Of a stretch of 64,000 nt of DNA, positions 1-9,455 are shown one piece after another. The notes beneath the pieces are model-generated. The model was not told where the DNA came from and searched no databases. It saw nothing but the letters and a program-made list of their open reading frames with translations. The position numbers and the translations under genes are program-made. Origin of the DNA: Rhodococcus coprophilus NBRC 100603 (GTDB lineage: Bacteria; Actinomycetota; Actinomycetes; Mycobacteriales; Mycobacteriaceae); the NCBI RefSeq assembly GCF_001895045.1, contig NZ_BDAM01000012.1:62001-126000 (forward strand). The letters are read 5' to 3'. Positions within the stretch are counted from its first letter, which is position 1, and each line of letters begins with the position of its first letter.

Positions 1-274
1 CGCGCAGCGACGCATCGAGTGCGTCGACTGCCTTGCGGTCGATGTCGAGGACTGCGGGTCGCACGCCGTTGGTGGCGAGGTCGCGGACGATCGCCTCGCC
101 GAGGCCACCGGCACCTCCGGTGATCACGGCGACGGTGCCGGTGAGACCTGCGCGTTCGGCGAACCAGCCTCCGGTCGCGCTGTTCCCCTCGGCGGTGTTC
201 TGCGTGGCGGCATTCTCCGTGGTAGTGGCGTTCTGAACGTCGGTCGAGTTATGCACGGAGGCAGTCTCTTTCAC
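1..274 (-). CDS. Short-chain dehydrogenase/reductase, N-terminal part (cut by window edge)
   Basis: Only the first 91 residues are inside the window. They show the Rossmann nucleotide-binding start of the SDR family: a beta strand followed by the glycine motif TGGAGGLG at residues 52-59 and an acidic end of the second strand (VLDID, about residues 75-79), typical of an NAD(P)-dependent oxidoreductase. A hydrophilic Asn/Thr/Ala-rich tail of about 40 residues precedes the fold. The GTG start overlaps the stop of the upstream LLM gene as GTGA (274-271), suggesting translational coupling. A second in-frame GTG seven codons later, preceded by GAAAGAGA, is an alternative start. Substrate unknown. 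Confidence 0.8.
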   Translation of the reverse strand, partial: MKETASVHNSTDVQNATTTENAATQNTAEGNSATGGWFAERAGLTGTVAVITGGAGGLGEAIVRDLATNGVRPAVLDIDRKAVDALDASLR

Positions 275-1176
275 GATAGGTAGGTGGCACCGAAGGATTC
301 GAGGAAGTCGACGGTGGCCGACAAACCCTCGATGGGGCACGACACCGTGACGAAGTCGACTCCCGCCTTCTCCAGATCGGCGAAGACTTCGCGGTGCCGG
401 TCGGGATGTACGCCCGTGGCACCGATCTCGCCGCTGTAGGAGTAGACGACATCGATGTGGTCGGTGCGGCCCGCCGCGAGTGCGGCCTCGCGCACGTCGG
501 CGATCTGGCCGGCAAGTTGATCGACGGGTCCGAGTTCCTGCGTCCGGGCGGTCGTACTGAGTTGGGCACCACCCGACATCGGCATCCATCCCTGTGCTCG
601 CTGGGCGACGCGGCGGCGCGTGAGCGCGGAGTTGCCGCCGATCCAGATCGGGATCGGATTCTGGACCGGGCGTGGCCGGGCAATGATGTTGTGCGCGCTG
701 AAGTGACGGCCTTCGTAACTGAACGGCTCGCCGCTCCAATGCAGCGGCAACACGTCGAGCGCCTCGTCGAACAACGCGTTGCGCTCGGCGAAGTCGACAC
801 CTAGAGCGTGGAATTCGCTCTTCTGGTAGCCCGTGCCGATCCCGAGCACAAAGCGTCCCCCGGAAATCTTGTCGAGCGACGCCGCGGCCTTGGCGAGCAG
901 GAGCGGATTCCGGTACGGCGCCACCGCGAGGTAGGTGAGCAGGCGCAGCCGCTCCGTCGCACCGGCCACGTACCCGAGGGCGACGAACGGGTCGAGCGTC
1001 TGATGTCCACCGGCGGAGAGCCAGCGCGCACCGGGAGCGGGGTGCTCGCTGAACGAGAAGGCGTCGAATCCGGCGCGCTCGGCTGACACCGCGACCTCGC
1101 GGACGGGACCGGGGTCGAGCACGTCGCCGTCAGGACCGTTGATCTCGGGGTAGTAGAAGATGAACCGCATCGTCAC
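271..1176 (-). CDS. LLM-class (F420-dependent) flavin oxidoreductase
   Basis: This is a 301-residue luciferase-like (beta/alpha)8 protein. Recognisable family segments are the N-terminal AERAGFDAFSFSEHP, the strand RLRLLTYLAVAPYRNPLLLAK, and SGGRFVLGIGTGY, which is the usual 'SGGR...G.G.G' cofactor-phosphate region; IPIWIGGNS follows later. These features are shared by F420-dependent actinobacterial oxidoreductases and FMN monooxygenases, and F420 is the likelier cofactor in this lineage. Start is GTG with AAAGG six bases upstream; an ATG lies two codons inside. It is coupled to the downstream SDR gene and lies just after the mce operon end, so a lipid or sterol substrate is possible but is inference only. 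Confidence 0.85.
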   Translation of the reverse strand: MTMRFIFYYPEINGPDGDVLDPGPVREVAVSAERAGFDAFSFSEHPAPGARWLSAGGHQTLDPFVALGYVAGATERLRLLTYLAVAPYRNPLLLAKAAASLDKISGGRFVLGIGTGYQKSEFHALGVDFAERNALFDEALDVLPLHWSGEPFSYEGRHFSAHNIIARPRPVQNPIPIWIGGNSALTRRRVAQRAQGWMPMSGGAQLSTTARTQELGPVDQLAGQIADVREAALAAGRTDHIDVVYSYSGEIGATGVHPDRHREVFADLEKAGVDFVTVSCPIEGLSATVDFLESFGATYLS

Positions 1177-1309
1177 CGTGCGCCTTTCCGGCGATCTCTC
1201 TGCCGTTGCCTGCCGAAGCCTCGAACAAGATTCTTCGCTATGAGAACTTTCCTACCATCAAAAGATAGTCATATTCCCAGGGGATGCAACGGAGCGCGGA
1301 AAGGCCCGG

Positions 1310-1879
1310 CTATGCGGCGTCGGCGCCGTCGAGGAGCCACCGATCGTCCACGCGCTTCAATGTGATGAGAAAGCGGGTGGCATCGGTGCGGCCATCGGGC
1401 ACCACCGCATTCGTGACGTCCTGATCGAGGAAGACGAGCACTGTCGCGATCTCACCGTCGAGGCGCTCGAGTCCGGCGTGATCGGCGCGCGCGACCGACG
1501 TTCCCTGACCGTTCTCGACCAATCCGCGCAAGTCGCCCGCCACACCTTCGTATTTGGCTGCGAATTCCGCGGTGGAATTCGAGGTGACCGCGGCGAGGGA
1601 GTCGTCGAAGGTGCGGTAATCGTAAGTCCCCAGCATGACCGCATACTCGCGCCCCTTCGTCACGGCGTCGTCGCGCAACGCGGCCGTTTCCTCCGCCTGC
1701 CACCACCGGAACCCGAAGAACCCCGCGGTGGCGAGCAACAACACAATCGACAGGATCGCCACCCATCGCGTCGCGCCACCGGGCCGTCCCTGCCGGCTCG
1801 GCGACGCCGTAGTGGTGTCGCCGCCTGGGTCGCCGTCGGTCGCGGACGCGCCTTCCGAGGTTCCGGTAGCTCGTGTCAT
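1310..1879 (-). CDS. Mce-associated membrane protein
   Basis: This 189-residue protein has a Gly/Thr/Ser-rich cytoplasmic N-terminus (1-37), one hydrophobic segment at about 38-59 (WVAILSIVLLLATAGFFGFRWW) and an extracytoplasmic alpha+beta domain. That is the architecture of the Mce-associated (Mas) proteins found at the 3' end of mycobacterial mce operons, which help stabilise Mce transport complexes. It starts one base after the mceF stop (TGAGATG), so it is very probably the last gene of the operon. The assignment is by topology and position. Confidence 0.85.
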   Translation of the reverse strand: MTRATGTSEGASATDGDPGGDTTTASPSRQGRPGGATRWVAILSIVLLLATAGFFGFRWWQAEETAALRDDAVTKGREYAVMLGTYDYRTFDDSLAAVTSNSTAEFAAKYEGVAGDLRGLVENGQGTSVARADHAGLERLDGEIATVLVFLDQDVTNAVVPDGRTDATRFLITLKRVDDRWLLDGADAA

Positions 1880-1880
1880 C

Positions 1881-3092
1881 TCAGTTGCCCAATCCTTCCA
1901 GCAGTTTCTGCCAGTAGTTCAGCGCTTCCACCCCGGTCGGAATGAGCAGCGGGTCGTCGGCGAGGTCGGGTCCGGTCACCCCACCCGGTGTGGTCTGGTT
2001 CTGCAGGCCGAGGTCGTTCGGCCTCGGCGCCACCCGGGCGCCACGTTGGGCCAGGCCGTCGCCGGGAGGGCAGTAGAGCGAGAGGTTCGGCTGCCGGGGA
2101 CCGTAGTCCGGGATCGTGCGGCGGGGGGTGTCGTAGTAACAGACCGGTCCCTGCGTGGCCACCAACGAGAAGTTGCCGCGGTCGCCCACGACCACGCGGT
2201 CGAGATCCTTCATCGCGGCCGGCATCGAGACGAGGCCCGCCGCCAGCGCCGGGGTCCGGGGCGCGAGCACCTCTCCGACCGTCACCAGATTGGTGAGCAG
2301 AACTCCGAAGTTGTCCTCGGTGGCCGCGAACAGTCCCTCGGTGCGGGCCAGTGCCTCCGGTGAACGGTCGAGCAGATACACGAGCGAATCCTTGCTGCCC
2401 ACCAGCTGATCGGACACATCTCGCACCTCCGCGACCGTGCCGGGGAACGATTCGGAGTTGCGGGCCAGAGCATCGACGAGATCGAGGCCCTCGTCGAGGA
2501 GCGTCGCTAGAGCAGGCGCCCGTTCCTCGACCATCCGCGACAACGTGCCGGCGTTCTCGAGCAACGCCTGCAGATCGGGTCCCGTCCCTTCCAGGGCAGT
2601 CCCCCAAGTGTCCCCGAGCGTGACGAGCGAGTCCGCATCCAGACTCTCGACGAGCGACGTCACCCGGAGCAGCATCTGATCGAGCCGGAGGCTCTGGTCC
2701 TCGACAGGAACGTCGATCTCGTCGCCGGCCTCGAGGTACGGGCCGTCGGCCGTGTCGGGTTCGATGTCGAGCGTGAGGATGCCGATCGCCGTGGCGGTGA
2801 CCACCCTCGCTGTACTTCCCACCGGAATCCGGGTTCCCGGGTCGAGGGAGAGCACCGCGTCGGACCCGCGTCCGCCCGGCGCGACCTCGATGGAATCGAT
2901 TTCTCCCACCGCGACTCCCCGATACGTCACGGACGTGCCGGGACCGATCCCGCGGGCGTCGGTGAGGTGTGCGTGGAGGTCAATGGCGCCGCCGAGACTT
3001 TGTGGCCCCAGCACGTACCGGACCCCGAAGATCGTCGCCAGGAGGCCGACGATCACGAACAAAGTCACCTGTACTTTCACCGGGCGGGTCAC
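1881..3092 (-). CDS. mceF: MCE-family protein, MceF position
   Basis: This is a 403-residue substrate-binding-type subunit of the Mce lipid importer. A short positively charged N-terminus leads into one transmembrane or signal-anchor helix (about residues 8-26), then the MlaD/MCE beta-barrel domain (about 35-115, with DARGIGPGTSVTYRGVAVGEI), then a long helical region predicted to build the periplasm-spanning tube, and a Pro/Gly-rich tail. The GTG start overlaps the mceE stop (GTGA). As the sixth mce gene it corresponds to MceF. MCE proteins form the channel through which YrbE permeases and an MceG-type ATPase move lipids; no mceG is in this window. Confidence 0.9.
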   Translation of the reverse strand: MTRPVKVQVTLFVIVGLLATIFGVRYVLGPQSLGGAIDLHAHLTDARGIGPGTSVTYRGVAVGEIDSIEVAPGGRGSDAVLSLDPGTRIPVGSTARVVTATAIGILTLDIEPDTADGPYLEAGDEIDVPVEDQSLRLDQMLLRVTSLVESLDADSLVTLGDTWGTALEGTGPDLQALLENAGTLSRMVEERAPALATLLDEGLDLVDALARNSESFPGTVAEVRDVSDQLVGSKDSLVYLLDRSPEALARTEGLFAATEDNFGVLLTNLVTVGEVLAPRTPALAAGLVSMPAAMKDLDRVVVGDRGNFSLVATQGPVCYYDTPRRTIPDYGPRQPNLSLYCPPGDGLAQRGARVAPRPNDLGLQNQTTPGGVTGPDLADDPLLIPTGVEALNYWQKLLEGLGN

Positions 3093-4147
3093 CGGACGCC
3101 ACCTCGGAGCAGGTCCGGCAATCCGGATGCGATGTCGGCCTGAGGCATCGGCACCGCCGGTCCCCCGTCGAGCGGTACACCGCCGGTCACCAGCAGATCG
3201 ATGGCAGCCGGGATGTCGAACGCGCCGTCGAAGATCAGGTAGTCGCCCGGCGTCGCACGGCGGAAACCGTCCATGAACTGGTTCATGTTGACGAGCGCCG
3301 CCTCCACCGTGTTGTTGAAATCCTTGATGCCGGAGGTTATGTCGGCCAGATCGTCCACCGCGCCTCCGATCGTGCCGGAATCGCGCATCACCACGTCCAC
3401 CGACTCGGACACTGCGGCCGTACCGGACACGAGGGTGGTCAGGTCCTGCTGCTGCTCGGCGAGCAGCGTCACCATGCGCGAGCTGTCACCGATGCTGCGG
3501 TCGAGCAGTTCCTGTTGCTGCGCAAGCCGTCCCGACACCGACTCCACCGCGACGAGCGTGCGCTCGAAGTGGGCGCTGTTCTCGTCGGCCAACGCCGTCG
3601 TCGCCTCCAGACGCGTGAGCATGTCGCGGATCTTTTCGCCCCGGCCCCCGAAGGCGGAATTGAGCTCGGCGGTGATGGTGCGCAGTTGATCGAGTCCGCT
3701 GCCGTTGACCACCTGCCCGAGCATGGCGAAGGTGGTCTCGATGTCCGGTCCCACCTCCGTCCGCTCGATCGTGTCCCCGTCCGAAAGCACCTCCGGCGAA
3801 GCCTCCTCGGGCATGTCGATCTGCACGAACGGACTGCCCAGCGCGGACGGCAGCCGCACGGAAGCGCCCACGTTCGCCGGGAGATCCACCGACGTCGACA
3901 TACTGAGATCGAGATATGCCCGCACACCGTCGGTCCGCAGGGTGTGGACACGGCCCACAACTGCCTGCCCGGCCCGGACTTCCGCTCCCGGATCGAGCCG
4001 GTCGGCGCTCTCGAACACAGCAGTGACCGTGTAGGTGTCGCCCGATCCGGTCCGGCCGAGCGGTAGTTCGTGCAGGCTCAGGCCACACCCGGTGGAGAGC
4101 ACCGCGACCGACGCCAGCACCCCGACCGCGCGAGCGGCCCGCGTCAT
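3089..4147 (-). CDS. mceE: MCE-family lipoprotein, MceE position (LprN-like)
   Basis: The product is 352 residues with a lipoprotein signal peptide: hydrophobic VGVLASVAV followed by the lipobox LSTGC with Cys21. MceE subunits in mycobacteria (for example LprK and LprN) are lipoproteins, so this fits the fifth position. The MCE domain follows at about 35-120 (SADRLDPGAEVRAGQAVVGRV) and then a helical region. The open frame extends upstream, but the ATG at 4147 gives a proper signal peptide and an ATGA overlap with mceD, so it is the chosen start. Membrane-anchored, facing the periplasm. Confidence 0.9.
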   Translation of the reverse strand: MTRAARAVGVLASVAVLSTGCGLSLHELPLGRTGSGDTYTVTAVFESADRLDPGAEVRAGQAVVGRVHTLRTDGVRAYLDLSMSTSVDLPANVGASVRLPSALGSPFVQIDMPEEASPEVLSDGDTIERTEVGPDIETTFAMLGQVVNGSGLDQLRTITAELNSAFGGRGEKIRDMLTRLEATTALADENSAHFERTLVAVESVSGRLAQQQELLDRSIGDSSRMVTLLAEQQQDLTTLVSGTAAVSESVDVVMRDSGTIGGAVDDLADITSGIKDFNNTVEAALVNMNQFMDGFRRATPGDYLIFDGAFDIPAAIDLLVTGGVPLDGGPAVPMPQADIASGLPDLLRGGVR

Positions 4148-5259
4148 CGTGTCCCTGCCTCGTTCAGTGCCCGGTCCAGGGCTTCGGGAACGAGGTCTTC
4201 GTAGGGGTCGGACAGGTCGAACGGCACGGTGATGGGGTTGGTGAATCCCGCACCGGTACACAGGGGCAGCGGTTCCTGCGCGCAGAGTTCCTGTGCACGC
4301 GGGAACTGCCCGATCTGTGTGGAGATGTTGAGCCGGATCCTCGCCCGGCCGTCGGGGCCGATGGCGTTGTCGATGTTCTGCATCGCCAGCGGCAGGACGT
4401 CGAAGATCTCGGCGAACCCGACTTCGTGCGCGGCGAACGTCTCGGTGAGTGTTCTCGCGTTCGCCATGATCTGCTCGATGTCGCCGCCGCGGTCGGCGAG
4501 CAGAGTGTCGAGTCTGTCGAGAACGACGGTGAGCTGATCGATCGGCGTGCCGACATCGAGATTCTGACGCTGCAACTCTTCGCCCAGCTCACCCATTCCG
4601 TCGACGAGTGCGGCGAGGTCGCCTTCCCGAGAGTTGACGGCGCCGATCGCGACCGCGAGGTCGTCCACGACTCCGCCGATGTCCTCGGACTTGGCACCGA
4701 CGACCGACGTCGCCTGACTCAATGCGGTGATCGCTCGGTTCATGTCGTCACCCATCCCGGCGGTCGCGTCGGCCGCGACATCGAGGGTGCGGCCGAGTTC
4801 ACCGCCTTCGGGTCCTAGCGCCCCCGCGAGCATGTCGACGCTTTCCAGCAGTTCGTCCCAGTTGATCGGCGCATGGCTGCGCTCGACCGGAATGACGTCA
4901 CCGTCCTGCAGTGTCGGGCCGTCCCGATACGCCGGTCCGAGTTCGATGAACCGGTCGCTGATCACCGCGGGATTCATGACGAAGGCCGATACGTCGGCGG
5001 GAAGCGTCACATCGCTCGGAACCGTCATCGTGACCTCGACGACGCGTCCCGCCGGCCGCACGTCCTCGACGGTGCCGAGAGGTAGTCCGAGCACAGCCAC
5101 CTTGCTGCCGGGATAAATCCCGTTCACCGACGCGAACTGCGCGACCACGGTTCGGGTGCGGTCGGGCCCCACGACGTACCAGGCACCGGCCGCGCACAGA
5201 GCCAGGACGACCACGACCGCGATGCCGCGTATCAGCCACGTCCTTGCCGTCCCGTTCAA
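4144..5259 (-). CDS. mceD: MCE-family protein, MceD position
   Basis: This is an MCE-domain protein of about 371 residues: transmembrane anchor near residues 10-28 (IRGIAVVVVLALCAAGAWYV), MCE barrel beginning FASVNGIYPGSKVAVLGLPLGTV, then a helical stretch. Start choice: GGAGG lies seven bases upstream of a TTG at 5259, which gives a four-base TTGA overlap with the mceC stop, matching the other junctions in this operon. A GTG at 5265 and an upstream in-frame start at 5289 are alternatives. It is part of the hexameric Mce tube. Confidence 0.85.
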   Translation of the reverse strand: MNGTARTWLIRGIAVVVVLALCAAGAWYVVGPDRTRTVVAQFASVNGIYPGSKVAVLGLPLGTVEDVRPAGRVVEVTMTVPSDVTLPADVSAFVMNPAVISDRFIELGPAYRDGPTLQDGDVIPVERSHAPINWDELLESVDMLAGALGPEGGELGRTLDVAADATAGMGDDMNRAITALSQATSVVGAKSEDIGGVVDDLAVAIGAVNSREGDLAALVDGMGELGEELQRQNLDVGTPIDQLTVVLDRLDTLLADRGGDIEQIMANARTLTETFAAHEVGFAEIFDVLPLAMQNIDNAIGPDGRARIRLNISTQIGQFPRAQELCAQEPLPLCTGAGFTNPITVPFDLSDPYEDLVPEALDRALNEAGTR

Positions 5260-6293
5260 TTGCACCCCTCCATGACTCCTATGGAGCACAACGCGTTGTC
5301 GGGCACCGGACCGGCGGGGGCGTGCACGTCGACCCAGTTACCGTTGCCGGAGGCATCGGTCGCGGCGCGCAGACCCGCCGGCAGTTTCGTGAGAATCTCG
5401 TCGATGTTCGCGGCGTTGGCGGCAAGTGTCGCGGTGACCGATTCGAGGTTCACGAGGAGAGCGTCGAGTTCACCCGAATTGTCGGCGAGGAACTCCGCGG
5501 TGGTCTCGGTGAGTTCGCGCAGATCTTCGATGAGACGGACCAGCGCCTCCTTACGCGCAGCGAGGATGCCCACGACCGCTGTCGCATTCCGGACCAGGAC
5601 GGAAACGTCCTCGCTCTGTGCGGCGACCACCGAGGTCAGAGACTTCGCCGAACGGAGCAACGACGTGATGCGAGAGTCGTTGCGTATCAGCATCTGCGAC
5701 GTCGCCTCGACACCCGCCAGCGCGTCGGAGATGTACTGCGAGTCGGACGGCATGGTGTCGGTCAGGGTTTGCATCATCGATTCGAGCGCTTCGATGTCGA
5801 GCCCTTCGCTGACGTTCTGGGCGTCGGTGGTCAATTCGTCGAGGCTGTAGGGCACCGCAGTGCGGGACAACGGGATCCGATCGTCGGCGAGCTCGCCCGC
5901 ACCTGCCGGTGCCACCGAGAGATACCGTTTGCCGAGGATCGTCTTGAGCTTGATCTCGGCGGTGCTGCGGTCGCCCAGAGCCTGCGCCCGGTCGATACGG
6001 AAATCGACGAGGATGCGGTCGCCCGCCATCTCCATTCCCTCGACCCGACCGGCGGGGACACCGGCGACATACACCGGATCGTTTGGGGCGAGCCCTGCGG
6101 CATTCGCGAATTCTGCCGTGTAGGAGTGTGTTCTGAAGAGGTAGGTCAGTTGCGGCAATGCCAGCGCGCCGATCATCACGACGGCCACCACCGCGATACC
6201 GATCACGCCGAGCAGGATGGGGTTCGCATTCCGGTCGTGGCGCCCCGAGAAGATCGCCGCAATCACGTCGCGTGTCTCACGGGCCGCCTTCAT
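5256..6293 (-). CDS. mceC: MCE-family protein, MceC position
   Basis: The product is 345 residues. The N-terminus is cytoplasmic and basic (MKAARETRDV...), followed by a hydrophobic anchor at about 26-45 and the MCE domain with FANAAGLAPNDPVYVAGVPAGRV and AEIKLKTILGKRYLSV. A helical region follows. The frame is open a further 24 codons upstream, but the ATG at 6293 overlaps the mceB stop as ATGA, as at the other junctions. Third MCE subunit of the importer. Confidence 0.9.
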   Translation of the reverse strand: MKAARETRDVIAAIFSGRHDRNANPILLGVIGIAVVAVVMIGALALPQLTYLFRTHSYTAEFANAAGLAPNDPVYVAGVPAGRVEGMEMAGDRILVDFRIDRAQALGDRSTAEIKLKTILGKRYLSVAPAGAGELADDRIPLSRTAVPYSLDELTTDAQNVSEGLDIEALESMMQTLTDTMPSDSQYISDALAGVEATSQMLIRNDSRITSLLRSAKSLTSVVAAQSEDVSVLVRNATAVVGILAARKEALVRLIEDLRELTETTAEFLADNSGELDALLVNLESVTATLAANAANIDEILTKLPAGLRAATDASGNGNWVDVHAPAGPVPDNALCSIGVMEGCN

Positions 6294-7312
6294 CGGCACA
6301 CCTCCGAGTAGCGGGTGCCGAGAAGATTCGTTTCGAAGTCTCCGGACAGGACGGTGAAATTGCACATGTAGAGGTTGAGCCAGCCGCCGTAGTCGCCGAT
6401 CCGGTTGATGCTGTCCGCAAGTCCGGGAAGCTCAGCCATCGCCCGGTCGAAGTTCTCGGTTTGCGGGATCCACGCGTCGGTCATCACACGCAGGTCCGTC
6501 ACCGCGGTATCGAGCGGTGTGACGGCGCCGGACATGAGTGCGGCAGTCGCGCGCACCGCGGAGCTTCCGCGGTCGACCAGCGCCGCGAGTCGGGTGGAAT
6601 CGCCCGCGAGTGCCTGACTTACCGCCGCCATACCCGAGATCAGGGACGCCACCTCGTCGTTGCGCCGGTCCACGACGGTGACGAGTTGTTCGAGGTTGCC
6701 GATCACCTCGTTGAACACCTGCTCCTGTTCGACCACGTCCGCACTGACCGACGCGATGTGCAGAAGCAACGACTCGAGGGTTCCGCCCTGCCCCTGGAAG
6801 GCCTCCACGACCGAGACCGCGAGTGTATTGATCTGTGCGGGATCGATCGCTTCGAACAGTGGTTTGAAGCCGTTCACCAGGGCAGTGAGATCGACGGGTG
6901 GCGCGGTGCGTTCGAGGGGAATCGTCGCACCTTCCTCGAGGAACCTGCCCGTCGTGTCGGCCGGCAGGTGCAAGGCCACGTACCGGACTCCGATCATGTC
7001 TCCGTAGTTGACCTTCGCGGTCACATCCGAGGTGAGCTGCTGATCGGATTCGACGTAGAATCGAACCAGCGCGCGGGAGCTTCCGTCCTCCTGCGGCGCG
7101 AAATCGACCTCTGCCACCTTGCCCACGCGCACTCCGGCGAGGGTGACATCGCTTCCGGGAGTGAGTCCCTCGACATCGGTGAATTCGGCGGAGTACCCAC
7201 GGGTGGAGCCCACTACAGGCTGGTCGAGGGTGTTACCGACGACGACTGCGGCAACGATCCCGACGATGCAGAACGCGCCCAGGCGCAGCGCCGGTCCGGT
7301 CGTGGCGCTCAC
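6290..7312 (-). CDS. mceB: MCE-family protein, MceB position
   Basis: This is a 340-residue MCE subunit with an N-terminal anchor at about 10-28 (LGAFCIVGIVAAVVVGNTL), an MCE barrel (FTDVEGLTPGSDVTLAGVRVGKV, then GDMIGVRYVALHLP) and a long alpha-helical segment rich in Val/Ala/Gln. The ATG overlaps the mceA stop (ATGA at 7312-7309). It ends with a Cys-containing segment (MCNF ... SEVCR) that is similar in MceB proteins. Expected to sit in the inner membrane facing the periplasm. Confidence 0.9.
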   Translation of the reverse strand: MSATTGPALRLGAFCIVGIVAAVVVGNTLDQPVVGSTRGYSAEFTDVEGLTPGSDVTLAGVRVGKVAEVDFAPQEDGSSRALVRFYVESDQQLTSDVTAKVNYGDMIGVRYVALHLPADTTGRFLEEGATIPLERTAPPVDLTALVNGFKPLFEAIDPAQINTLAVSVVEAFQGQGGTLESLLLHIASVSADVVEQEQVFNEVIGNLEQLVTVVDRRNDEVASLISGMAAVSQALAGDSTRLAALVDRGSSAVRATAALMSGAVTPLDTAVTDLRVMTDAWIPQTENFDRAMAELPGLADSINRIGDYGGWLNLYMCNFTVLSGDFETNLLGTRYSEVCR

Positions 7313-8595
7313 GGGATGCTCACCGCCGCTCCGCGAACCAACGGTGCCAGCAACAGCGACACCGCTGCAGACGGATCGACGTCGGTGGCCGCCGCGTCGG
7401 GTGCGATGCCCGCCGCGATCTGCTCGAGATAACCCAACGGCGCACGCTCTGCCGACGCGGACCTGATCGACGACCGGTTCGCCGCCGAGGCCGGGACCGG
7501 ATCACCGCAGTTCGCGCCGTCCATCCCCGGGTATCTCGGGCAGTCCTCCGCCGTATACGGCATCGGGTCGGAGAAGTCAGGAACCGCGGTGATGTCGAAC
7601 CGGCCGGAAGAGAACACCCGAGCACCGGCACCACCGAAGATGGACAGGTAGCGGAGGGTCTCGTCGAGTCCGGTGGTGTTTCCCGCGAACGTGCTCACCA
7701 CCGGCGCTCCGTTCCGCACCACCGCGATCATGTTGTCCGTGTTCGTGGAGAAGAATGCCGCACCCTCCTGCGCGAGGGACGCACCTCCGGACAGCAAGCG
7801 CCGGATACCGTCCTCGCGCTCGAGCACGATCTGCGACAGTTCGGAGGCGTTGGCCATGATCGTGACGACATCGTCGGTGGCCGCCGAGAGTGCTTCGTTC
7901 ACGGTCGCGACCTGAGGTGCCGCGGCAATACTCGCGTCGACGAGCGGGCCGAGTTCGGTCGCGAGCGTGGACATGCGGTCGATCGTCTCCCCGAGTCCTG
8001 CGCCCCTGCCCTGCAGCGCCTGGCTCATCGCGTCGAGGGCAACCGAAAGCTGCTCCGGGCGAAGCTGTTCCATCAGTGCGGCAGTGCGGTAGTAGAGGTT
8101 GGCCAACTGCACGGACTCCGATGACGTGTCGACGCTCAGCTCGGCTCCCTCGGCGAGCCGTGGGCCCCGCTCGGGGTCCTCCGGTGGCACCAGTTCGAGG
8201 AAGACGTCGCCGAAGAGCGTGCGGGGCACGACCCGGACCCGCACCGACGCCGGGATCTCGGAGATCTGCGATTCGTCGATCTGCATGGTCAGGCGGGAAC
8301 TGGTGACTCCGGCGTCGAGCCCGACGAGGCTTCCCACGTGCACACCCTGGTACTGGACACCTGCGGAACCGAAGATCAGTCCGGCTTCGGCGGGGAGGGT
8401 GGCGGTGACCCGCGGGTCGCGCGACAGCGAACCGGCACCGGACGCGACGAGCAACGCCCCGCTCGCGACGAGGATCACCGTCGAGACCAGACCGATCAGT
8501 GCGAGGACCGGCCGGCTGAGGCCGGCCATCTTGTTCGGCCGGCGCGGGGAGATCGGCGCCGGAAGGGGTCGCGGGACGAGGCGCGGGGACGTCAC
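7309..8595 (-). CDS. mceA: MCE-family protein, MceA position
   Basis: The product is about 428 residues from the GTG at 8595, which overlaps the yrbEB stop as GTGA. A Pro/Arg-rich cytoplasmic leader (1-28) precedes one transmembrane helix (about 29-48) and the MCE domain (PAEAGLIFGSAGVQYQGVHV, then VRVVPRTLFGDVFLEL). The helical tube segment ends near a Cys-containing loop (TAEDCPRYPGMDGANC), and a tail of about 70 residues continues beyond it. This is the first of the six MCE subunits and corresponds to Mce1A in mycobacteria. Confidence 0.9.
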   Translation of the reverse strand: MTSPRLVPRPLPAPISPRRPNKMAGLSRPVLALIGLVSTVILVASGALLVASGAGSLSRDPRVTATLPAEAGLIFGSAGVQYQGVHVGSLVGLDAGVTSSRLTMQIDESQISEIPASVRVRVVPRTLFGDVFLELVPPEDPERGPRLAEGAELSVDTSSESVQLANLYYRTAALMEQLRPEQLSVALDAMSQALQGRGAGLGETIDRMSTLATELGPLVDASIAAAPQVATVNEALSAATDDVVTIMANASELSQIVLEREDGIRRLLSGGASLAQEGAAFFSTNTDNMIAVVRNGAPVVSTFAGNTTGLDETLRYLSIFGGAGARVFSSGRFDITAVPDFSDPMPYTAEDCPRYPGMDGANCGDPVPASAANRSSIRSASAERAPLGYLEQIAAGIAPDAAATDVDPSAAVSLLLAPLVRGAAVSIP

Positions 8596-9455
8596 GAGAT
8601 CCCCACTCCCGGAATGGTGGGAACGAGTCCCCACAGCGCGAAGGTGAGCACGACGTCGGTGACTCCGATGGCCAGGATGCTCGTGCGCAACGCACGTCCG
8701 GCAGCACGACCCACCCCTTCAGGTCCGCCGGAGGCATAGAAACCGTAGGCGCAGTGGACGATCGCGACGATCATCGCGAAAACGACCGCCTTGATCAGCG
8801 AGTACCACAGGTCGGACGGCGAAAGTGCGAGGTGGAAGTAGTAATCGTACGTTCCGGCGGAGTTGCCCTGGAAGTTGACGACCACCAGACGGGTGGCGAC
8901 GAACGATCCGAGCAATCCCACCATGTAGATCGGGATCACGCAGACCGCTGCGGCGACCAGACGCGTGCTGGCGAGAAACGGAATCGATCTCACGGCCATC
9001 GCGTCGAGCGCATCGATCTCGTCGGAGATGCGCATGGCGCCGAGTTGCGCCGTGAACCCCGTTCCGACCTTGGCGGCGAGCGCGATGGAGGCCACGACCG
9101 GGGCCAGTTCCCGCGTGTTGGCGATCGCAGAAAGCATGCCCGACAGGGATGTCATGCCGATCAGTTCGAGTCCGCGCTGGGTTTCGACGCCCACCATCAT
9201 CGCGGCCACCGCGGACATCGCGAACACGATGCCGATGGTGCCGCCGCCGGCGAGCAGCGACGCGTATCCGAAGCTGACATCGCCGATGTGGAAGAGCACG
9301 TGCCGGGAGTACCGGCGCAGTGCAGTGGGGATTCCTGCGACCGCCTTGCCGGCGAACACTACCTGCTGCCCCATCGACGCGAAGCCGTCGACCGCCGCGG
9401 CGACCGGACGATGCGCCGCCGAGCGCGCACGGGTGAACGTGGTGTACGAGATCAT
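8592..9455 (-). CDS. yrbEB: YrbE/MlaE-type ABC permease, second copy
   Basis: This 287-residue polytopic membrane protein has the MlaE-family core: GIVFAMSAVAAMMVG, the conserved cytoplasmic segment ANTRELAPVVASIALAAKVGTGFTA with its Glu and Lys residues, ISDEIDALDAMAV, and about five or six membrane helices. The chosen ATG shares one base with the yrbEA stop (TGATG at 9457-9453); the frame is open far upstream but not coding-like there. It pairs with YrbEA to form the permease of the Mce importer. Confidence 0.92.
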   Translation of the reverse strand: MISYTTFTRARSAAHRPVAAAVDGFASMGQQVVFAGKAVAGIPTALRRYSRHVLFHIGDVSFGYASLLAGGGTIGIVFAMSAVAAMMVGVETQRGLELIGMTSLSGMLSAIANTRELAPVVASIALAAKVGTGFTAQLGAMRISDEIDALDAMAVRSIPFLASTRLVAAAVCVIPIYMVGLLGSFVATRLVVVNFQGNSAGTYDYYFHLALSPSDLWYSLIKAVVFAMIVAIVHCAYGFYASGGPEGVGRAAGRALRTSILAIGVTDVVLTFALWGLVPTIPGVGIS